Source of the DNA: Geobacter sp. UBA5735 | Lineage (GTDB): Bacteria; Desulfobacterota; Desulfuromonadia; Geobacterales; Geobacteraceae | NCBI GenBank assembly: GCA_002419385.1 | Contig: DIFZ01000011.1 | Location: 6,123 to 70,122 of the forward strand | Length of the DNA: 64,000 nucleotides | Reading direction: 5' to 3' | In this document: piece after piece, positions 61,422 to 64,000 of the stretch | How the letters are laid out: every line of letters starts with the position of its first letter | How positions within the stretch are numbered: the first letter of the stretch is position 1 | Made by a program: the position numbers and the translations under genes | The notes under the pieces: generated by a model | The model's input: only the letters and a program-made list of their open reading frames with translations | Told to the model about the DNA's origin: nothing | The model's database searches: none

Positions 61422-61901
61422 TTTCAGGATTCCTTCCTGCATGCGTAAGCAATGATGGTTTCACGGATTCCACTCATCTTGCTTCAGCTGCAAAACAAGA
61501 AGTTGCCATTTCTCCTGCAAGGGAAACCCCGACAGCTTGAAAGTACTGCGCGCTTCGCGCCAACAAAAAACCGGCGCACTATCCGTTACTCCAAAAACGT
61601 TATATCATAACTCACAATTACGAAATATCTTTATGGCTGGAAGCGAGATGATGGCTCCCACCGTAACAGCCAGGCCAGTATTTCGCCCGCCAGAACCATG
61701 GCGTTGAGCCACTTTTGGTGATATCCTGTAAACGCCGGGGCGTCGTTAGAAAGAGATTGTTGACAATGTGACCAGTAACAGCAAAAATCGCTTTTGGGAG
61801 ACTATGTTCTCCCGGACGAGTTTACGTTTCGATAGTTGCGGAAGAACTCCTCGCTGACAATTTCATTGTCATGGCAGGATTCGTTTATTAGGGAGGTTAC
61901 C
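61422..61901. other. Intergenic region upstream of the rubredoxin-FAD gene
   Basis: 480 bp between divergent genes. A TTGACA with a poor -10 lies at 61760-61788. A degenerate pair, CGTTATATCA near 61598 and CGAAATATCT at 61621, recalls the operator core but with 23-bp centre spacing. I see no gene or RNA here. Confidence 0.5.
61760..61788 (+). promoter_or_regulatory. Possible promoter of the rubredoxin-FAD gene
   Basis: A consensus -35 (TTGACA, 61760-61765) is followed after 17 bp by AAAAAT (61783-61788), a four-of-six match to the -10. It would give a leader of about 105 nt before the ATG at 61902. Confidence 0.3.
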
Positions 61902-63401
61902 ATGTCGATTGCAAGTTGGTACTGTACTGTCTGCGGCTATGTTCATCGGGGAGAATTTCCGCCGGAATATTGTCCTGTCTGCGGTGTGACGGGTGAGCGC
62001 TTTGAACCGGCGGCTGATGCGCTGCAGGGGCGGGGAAGGGTCATGTCGCAGCAATGGCGCTGCCTGACCTGCGATTATATGCATACAGGAAATGTTCCTC
62101 CGGATACCTGTCAGGTTTGTGGCGCCGGGCCCGATCAATTCGAATTGGTCAACCCGCCTGAGCAACATATTCTTCCCCAGGGCACAGAAGGCACCATAGT
62201 TATTGTCGGCGGCGGGATCGCGGGTCTTTCAGCCGCGGAGTCGGCCCGCCAGGCCGCGCCCAAGGCAACCATAACCATTGTAACCCGGGAAAGTGACCAT
62301 CCCTACTATCGCCTCAACCTCACCCGCTATCTCGCCGGAGAAATCACCGGCAATGACCTGCCAGTCCGCCCTGAAAACTGGTATGCTGAAAATAGTATTA
62401 CGATCCTTCTTGACACGGAAGTAACGGCCATTGACGCGAAGGCTAAAAAGCTTCATCTGAAGGGCCACCCTGACCTGCCCTACGACAAGCTGATTCTGGC
62501 ACTAGGGGCACATCCCTTTGTCCCCGCCATACCGGGCGTGAATCGGGAGAACGTTGTAACACTCCGTACGCGCGTCGATGCCGAGCGAATCCTTGCACGA
62601 TGTTCAGCCGGATCGAAGTGTGTCATAGTCGGAGGAGGGGTTCTTGGTCTGGAAACAGCTGCTGCTGTTGTCCTGCACAAAGTTCAGGTAACAGTGGTTG
62701 AGGGTTTCGAGTGGCTGCTGCCGCGGCAACTCACCCGTACTGCGGGGGAACGGCTTGCGAAAAAGGCTCGAAAACTTGGCATCGATCTGGTCTTTAACGC
62801 TAAAATAAAGGAGTTCGATGGCGACGAACAGGTACGGGGCGTCGTCCTTGAATCGGGACAAATCCTCCCGGCCAATCTTGTGATCGTAACCGCTGGAGTA
62901 CGCAGCAACAGTTATCTCGCCCGCATGGCCGGACTCGAAGTCAATAATGGCGTTGTTGTCAACCACCATTTGCAGACATCCAATCCGGATATTTTTGCCG
63001 CAGGGGATTTGGTCGAGCATCAGGGGACTGCCTATGGTACGTGGGCCCCGGCACAATTCCAGGGGACCATCGCCGGCATGAACGCAGTTGGCGGCGACGT
63101 TGTTTTTGCCGGTATCCCCCGCTCCAACAGCCTGAAAGTCCTTGGAGCGGAGATGTTCAGCATCGGCCAGATTCATCCCGATGATGCCAGTTATGAGATG
63201 TTTGAGAATGACGGAGAGAGCTATGATTTCTTTGTCTTCCGGGATACGAGGATGGTGGGCGCCATCCTGGTCGGTGATACTGCGATTGCCCCGGTGGTGA
63301 AAAAACTGATTGAGGCTCAGGTCAGTTGTGCTGATTTACTGGCTGTGGCATCTGACGCAAAGGGGATTCGTGACGAATTGAGGAAGAAGATCGTCAGGTA
63401 A
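61902..63401 (+). CDS. FAD-dependent oxidoreductase with two N-terminal rubredoxin-like domains
   Basis: 499 residues from the ATG at 61902 (AGGGAGG upstream). Two rubredoxin-like iron-binding domains come first: C8-T-V-C11 with C24-P-V-C27, and C54-L-T-C57 with C70-Q-V-C73. Both have the short spacing of rubrerythrin-type rubredoxin. From residue 99 an FAD/NAD(P)H oxidoreductase follows (I-V-G-G-G-I-A-G-L-S, later V-I-V-G-G-G-V-L-G-L-E for NAD(P)H, and I-F-A-A-G-D-L-V-E near the C-terminus), related to NADH:rubredoxin reductase and nitrite reductase large-subunit type enzymes. The fusion would pass electrons from NAD(P)H through FAD to its own rubredoxin sites, and on to an oxygen or NO detoxifying partner. 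Partner not known. Confidence 0.9.
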   Translation: MSIASWYCTVCGYVHRGEFPPEYCPVCGVTGERFEPAADALQGRGRVMSQQWRCLTCDYMHTGNVPPDTCQVCGAGPDQFELVNPPEQHILPQGTEGTIVIVGGGIAGLSAAESARQAAPKATITIVTRESDHPYYRLNLTRYLAGEITGNDLPVRPENWYAENSITILLDTEVTAIDAKAKKLHLKGHPDLPYDKLILALGAHPFVPAIPGVNRENVVTLRTRVDAERILARCSAGSKCVIVGGGVLGLETAAAVVLHKVQVTVVEGFEWLLPRQLTRTAGERLAKKARKLGIDLVFNAKIKEFDGDEQVRGVVLESGQILPANLVIVTAGVRSNSYLARMAGLEVNNGVVVNHHLQTSNPDIFAAGDLVEHQGTAYGTWAPAQFQGTIAGMNAVGGDVVFAGIPRSNSLKVLGAEMFSIGQIHPDDASYEMFENDGESYDFFVFRDTRMVGAILVGDTAIAPVVKKLIEAQVSCADLLAVASDAKGIRDELRKKIVR

Positions 63402-63481
63402 TCTTACCTGCTTAACCCTAATTTTAAGCCAGTAGCGACCATGTGCAGGTGACAGACTATAGTGCATAGCAATTTATCAAT

Positions 63482-63715
63482 TTAATCAGGCTTGTTCAGG
63501 TGTTTTTTCGCCAGCTCTCTTTTTGTTTCCGTATGTGAAAGTTCAAAAGACCAATCAACGAAGTCCTCGAGCTCTTTCGCTAGTTTGTCGGGTATCATCG
63601 TAGTGCCGAGGCAGAAGGCTTCTACCTCTGAGAGTTCAATGTTGAGCATCTTTGACATGCGCAGATTATCATAACCAAGTTGTTCGCGCAGCTGCCTGAA
63701 TCTTTTGCTGTCCAT
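63482..63715 (-). CDS. Small HTH-like protein
   Basis: 77 residues. The segment F-R-Q-L-R-E-Q-L-G-Y-D-N-L-R-M-S-K-M-L-N-I-E-L-S-E-V-E-A-F has the spacing of a Cro/C1-type helix-turn-helix, then a C-terminal Trp and Lys/Glu-rich helix. It could be a small DNA-binding regulator. A GGAGAT precedes the ATG on the minus strand. It converges on the rubredoxin-FAD gene, 80 bp away. Confidence 0.65.
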   Translation of the reverse strand: MDSKRFRQLREQLGYDNLRMSKMLNIELSEVEAFCLGTTMIPDKLAKELEDFVDWSFELSHTETKRELAKKHLNKPD

Positions 63716-64000
63716 CTGAAAATCTCCTTGTTGTGAGTCTGGTCGTAAAACAGATGCTTCAGTGAAATGTGTTAAATAATGGTTTTAACGGCAATACCGT
63801 TCTTTTCTCTGCGTGATAGTACGTGCATTTTTTTGCGAGAACAAGGTGCATCGGAAATTTTGAAGCCTTTACCCTGGATCTGTCCTCTGGGTCGACAGTA
63901 ATTTATGGCTGATTTCGTTGTGTAAAAGTAAATAATATTGGTATTTTACATAGCTGTGACACAAATAATTTGCTGCCGGAGGAAGTCATTCGGCGAGTGA
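63716..64000. other. AT-rich intergenic end of the window
   Basis: 285 bp with no gene visible inside the window. It is richer in A/T than the rest. An inverted repeat TGTAAAA (63921-63927) and TTTTACA (63944-63950) and a GGAGG-like site near 63977 suggest a promoter region for a gene beyond the right edge. Confidence 0.4.

Noticed and set aside
61598..61630. Degenerate operator-like pair CGTTATATCA and CGAAATATCT
   Set aside because: Each has one or two mismatches to the core and the centre spacing is 23 bp, not 19. It was not counted as a fifth operator.
1..64000. Search for tRNA, rRNA, CRISPR arrays and prophage
   Set aside because: I saw no T-loop-like GTTCGAATC clusters with cloverleaf context, no rRNA sequence, no regularly spaced repeats and no phage structural or integrase genes.

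Overview
The window looks like a chromosomal segment of an anaerobic, Geobacter-like member of the Desulfuromonadia. This is inferred from gene content: an Ech-type hydrogenase, a tungsten aldehyde:ferredoxin oxidoreductase family enzyme, a GAF-AAA+ enhancer-binding protein, many outer-membrane lipoproteins and an anaerobic sulfatase maturase. I saw no rRNA, tRNA or CRISPR array.

Layout. (1) 1-4350, minus strand: a DUF4105 protein running off the left edge, then envelope lipoproteins and small secreted proteins. (2) 4351-7537: a regulatory region and a FhlA-sized GAF-GAF-AAA+-HTH activator, followed by a small ABM-fold protein. (3) 7610-23498: a sulfatase module with two Ser-type and one Cys-type sulfatase, a radical-SAM sulfatase maturase, DUF1254, three beta-barrel proteins, a FadL-like porin and an IS256-family transposase. 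(4) 23544-24082: a second copy of the ABM cassette, so the sulfatase module lies between direct repeats of about 540 bp. (5) 24156-32061: a DUF3313 lipoprotein, an MCE (Mla/Pqi) lipid-transport operon, an MscS-type channel and small proteins. (6) 32177-47047: echABCDEF, a GAPOR-like tungsten enzyme, pyruvate kinase, glycogen phosphorylase, GlgX and phosphofructokinase, all in one direction. (7) 47271-49674: a cation/proton antiporter and an AI-2E transporter. (8) 50084-60068: a SYLF protein, a K+ channel, an RND efflux operon and a DUF3300/DUF2950 pair. (9) 60069-64000: a decayed stretch, a membrane protein, a double-rubredoxin FAD oxidoreductase and a small HTH-like protein.

Two things stand out. 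First, region 6 reads as a route from stored glycogen to H2: phosphorolysis and debranching, phosphofructokinase, ferredoxin-linked oxidation of glyceraldehyde-3-phosphate, pyruvate kinase, and an ion-pumping hydrogenase to reoxidise ferredoxin. Second, a pair of palindromes of consensus CGANATNTCG, with centres exactly 19 bp apart, occurs at four places: before the activator gene, before both ABM genes and before the SYLF gene. It is probably the binding site of the activator and would tie the sulfatase module, the lipid transporter operon and the SYLF gene into one envelope or hydrophobic-compound regulon. Function calls come from reading motifs without database searches.
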